From Actinomycetes bacterium (GTDB lineage: Bacteria; Actinomycetota; Actinomycetes; Mycobacteriales; Mycobacteriaceae), in contig JAEXZY010000146.1 in the NCBI GenBank assembly GCA_023404955.1, positions 1 to 23,529 of the forward strand: a DNA stretch of 23,529 bases, in the 5' to 3' direction. The notes below the pieces were generated by a model. It was given only the letters and a program-made list of their open reading frames with translations. It was not told where the DNA came from and did no database searches. Both the position numbers and the translations under genes were made by a program. Shown in pieces: positions 22,384 through 23,529 of this stretch (its first letter is position 1; every line of letters begins with the position of its first letter).

Positions 22384-22767
22384 TCATGGTAGGTCGGCCG
22401 CGCGGATGCGGATGGGGCCGCGCCATTGCGCGTCAGGATCGAGAACCTCGCCGCGCTGGGTGATCTGCACGACGCCGCGACGTGCGAGGCGGCGGGAGAT
22501 CTCCCGTGCGGCGTCCATCGCGTCCCGCCATTGGCTGCCGCCGACCGCGCGGGCCGCATCCGACGGGCAGGTGCTGCTGCGCGCACCGCGATGGCCGGCG
22601 AGCGCGCGGATCGCCGCCTCGAGCCGACGGTCCAGCGGACCCTCACCCAACGCGACTCGTGCCGCATCGGAGTGCGGCCCCGGACCATTCGCGATCGTCT
22701 CCAGTTCCTTGCGCAACGGGTCCGGCATGGGCCCAGTCAAGCAGCCCGGCGTTGTGAGGTCCGACAC
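22384..22767 (-). CDS. DUF3253 family protein
   Basis: A small protein of up to 127 residues. From MPDPLRKELETIANG (residue 14) it shows the DUF3253 features: RRLEAAIRALAGHRG, STCPSDAARAVGGSQWRDAMDAAREISRRLARRGVVQITQRGEVLDP and the closing GPIRIR. It looks like a winged-helix or small DNA-binding-like fold, with a helix-turn-helix around 70-100, but its function is not known to me. The GTG at 22767 gives the longest form; ATG 22728 (114 residues) begins just at the conserved part and is a serious alternative, since neither has a clear ribosome site. It is divergent from the mini secreted protein and followed after four bases by the methyltransferase gene. Confidence 0.75.
   Translation of the reverse strand: MSDLTTPGCLTGPMPDPLRKELETIANGPGPHSDAARVALGEGPLDRRLEAAIRALAGHRGARSSTCPSDAARAVGGSQWRDAMDAAREISRRLARRGVVQITQRGEVLDPDAQWRGPIRIRAADLP
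22386..22391 (-). promoter_or_regulatory. -10 hexamer for a leaderless methyltransferase start
   Basis: On the minus strand TACCAT (22391-22386) is followed by six bases and GTG 22379. The hexamer lies inside the last codons of the DUF3253 gene, so an internal operon promoter is likely. Confidence 0.45.
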
Positions 22768-22857
22768 AGCATGCGTTTATCCAGAACGAGGACCGGTTAG
22801 TAATTAGCCGTACTCAGTGTCCGTGGGCCGATCTGGCCCGGAAAAGGAGTTGCACCG

Positions 22858-23124
22858 ATGAAGTTGACTCACGTTGTCGCCAGCGCCGCCGTGTTCGGCG
22901 GTCTCACGGCCGGCGCTCTGGGTGTCGCCGGTTCTGCTGTAGCGCAGCCCGGCTGGACGCCTCCGCCGGTTCCGCCTGCCGGTCCGAACACCGGCACCGC
23001 CCCCGCCTCGGCGCCGCCGAAGCCGGTCGATCCCGCATGGGCCGCCGGCAACCCGCAGGTGTGGGATGAGGGCTGGCAGCACTGGGGCGTCTGGCTGAAC
23101 GGCGTTTTCGTCCCGACCTACTGA
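22858..23124 (+). CDS. Mini secreted Pro/Trp-rich protein
   Basis: An 88-residue protein. Residues 1-29 are a signal peptide (KLTHVVAS then a hydrophobic Gly/Ala/Val core, cleavage after AVA-QP). The mature ~59 residues split into a Pro/Gly/Ala linker (~30-60) and a compact aromatic end rich in Trp (VWDEGWQHWGVWLNG). The Trp-dense C-terminus could be a small binding module; no family is recognised and no cysteine is present. ATG 22858 has an excellent AAAGGAG site at 22843-22849, stronger than any other gene in this window, suggesting high translation. A 13-bp-stem hairpin follows the stop, so it is probably monocistronic. Confidence 0.8.
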   Translation: MKLTHVVASAAVFGGLTAGALGVAGSAVAQPGWTPPPVPPAGPNTGTAPASAPPKPVDPAWAAGNPQVWDEGWQHWGVWLNGVFVPTY

Positions 23125-23144
23125 TCGATCGATAACGATGCGAT

Positions 23145-23177
23145 GGCCGCCGCGGACTTTCGGGGTCCGCGGCGGTC
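23145..23177 (+). terminator. Terminator hairpin after the mini secreted gene
   Basis: CCGCCGCGGAC (23147-23157) and GTCCGCGGCGG (23165-23175) are perfect 11-bp arms around a 7-base loop (TTTCGGG), extended by one wobble and one G-C pair to 23145-23177. It starts 20 bases after the stop codon of the secreted protein. Confidence 0.75.
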
Positions 23178-23184
23178 TGCTGTC

Positions 23185-23466
23185 GTGAGCACCGAAGACG
23201 ACCGCTACGTCGTCATCAAGGGCAGGCGGTGGCGAGCCACTGATCCCGCCATTCCCGAATTCCGCCGCGACGAGCTGACCCGCATCCTGATGGCATGGCG
23301 CCGCGAGGTGCGGCGCACGCTCGGAACCCCGCAGGAGGCCGCGGCCCGCGCGGGCGTTCACGCAGCCAAAGTTGCTCTGGGCGAACGAGGTTCGCCGCCG
23401 TGGTGGGAACAGTCCGCCGACGAGCGTCGCGCCCGCTGGGAGACCCCGGTGCCGAAGCCCGACTGA
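23185..23466 (+). CDS. Small conserved actinobacterial protein of unknown function
   Basis: A 93-residue charged, soluble protein starting MSTEDDRYVVIKGRRWRATDP. The short opening strand, the GRRWRATDP motif and the central helix (RRDELTRILMAWRREVR) resemble a small family in actinobacteria that some annotations name 'biopolymer transporter Tol' without functional basis. The second half is Ala/Arg-rich (EAAARAGVHAAKVALGERG) followed by WW and a short tail. I prefer GTG 23185: the upstream ATG at 23143 lies inside the terminator hairpin of the preceding gene. No Shine-Dalgarno sequence is evident. The stop is 12 bases before the adapter sequence, so the gene is just complete. Confidence 0.6.
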   Translation: MSTEDDRYVVIKGRRWRATDPAIPEFRRDELTRILMAWRREVRRTLGTPQEAAARAGVHAAKVALGERGSPPWWEQSADERRARWETPVPKPD

Positions 23467-23478
23467 ACCGAACCGGCC

Positions 23479-23529
23479 CTGTCTCTTATACACAACACCG
23501 CGCCCACGAGACCGTACTAGATCTCGTAT
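23479..23529 (+). other. Residual Illumina Nextera adapter with i7 index
   Basis: CTGTCTCTTATACACA starts at 23479 and is the Nextera transposon mosaic end. It is followed, with about three substitutions, by the read-2 adapter core ending CCCACGAGAC, then the 8-base index CGTACTAG (23512-23519, which I know as N702) and ATCTCGTAT from the P7 primer region. This is library sequence, not genome. It also explains the translated peptide MYKRQ on the opposite strand, a known adapter artefact. Confidence 0.97.

Noticed and set aside
23143..23184. ATG 23143 as start of the last gene
   Set aside because: It lies in the stem of the terminator hairpin of the preceding gene; GTG 23185 begins the conserved-looking part.
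22804..23493. Minus-strand open frame beginning MYKRQ
   Set aside because: Its start lies in the adapter sequence, and it is antisense to two better-supported genes.

Overview
This is the chromosome of a mycobacterium, most likely an environmental or rapidly growing Mycolicibacterium. The base composition is very GC-rich. The window encodes a thiol peroxidase that matches M. tuberculosis Tpx in length and cysteine positions, a long two-domain isocitrate lyase (ICL2), a RipD-type inactive NlpC/P60 protein, an F420-dependent LLM oxidoreductase, and several proteins with mycobacterial-type export signals. I saw no IS element, prophage, CRISPR array, tRNA or rRNA. Both ends are sequencing artefacts: a G/C-only run at 1-44, and a read-through Illumina Nextera adapter with an index at 23479-23529. 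The window is therefore probably a complete short-read contig. The reliable genomic sequence is about 45-23478.

Layout, left to right. (1) 1-3541, minus strand: a tight signalling operon of a receiver-PP2C (RsbU/SpoIIE-type) phosphatase, a CHASE3-HAMP histidine kinase, a single-domain response regulator, and the start of an alkaline-phosphatase-superfamily enzyme cut by the contig end. (2) 3756-7582: a membrane acyltransferase-3 protein, a secreted SGNH hydrolase, a Dabb-family protein, a class I glutamine amidotransferase, and a shortened MenC-like enolase-superfamily protein. (3) 7667-13870, minus strand: ICL2, preceded by a compact operon tenA - URC1-type GTP cyclohydrolase II homologue - URC4/DUF1688 - upp. 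This operon closely resembles the fungal URC pathway of uracil catabolism. (4) 13957-16620: a DUF899 thioredoxin-like protein, tpx, ripD, and a secreted DUF218/YdcF protein. (5) 16741-19283: a small secreted protein, a MOSC-domain protein, and a 461-residue secreted protein with four local cysteine pairs and a Ser/Thr/Lys tail. (6) 19329-23466: an alpha/beta hydrolase, an LLM oxidoreductase, a SpoIIAA-like protein, a small membrane protein, a SAM methyltransferase, a DUF3253 protein, a mini secreted Pro/Trp protein, and a short conserved protein.

The most interesting system is the tenA-URC1-URC4-upp cluster, with a palindromic operator candidate in front of it. In the URC pathway as described in yeast, uracil is first converted to UMP by a uracil phosphoribosyltransferase and then ring-opened by URC1 and URC4. 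A bacterial operon with the same three activities fused by 4-bp and 0-bp junctions, headed by a canonical TenA, supports a complete uracil or aminopyrimidine salvage and degradation unit. A second theme is start-codon architecture. At least four genes have a TANNNT hexamer exactly six bases before a GTG start, and several more come close, which is the signature of leaderless mycobacterial mRNAs. All functional calls rest on reading motifs by eye; no database search was run.
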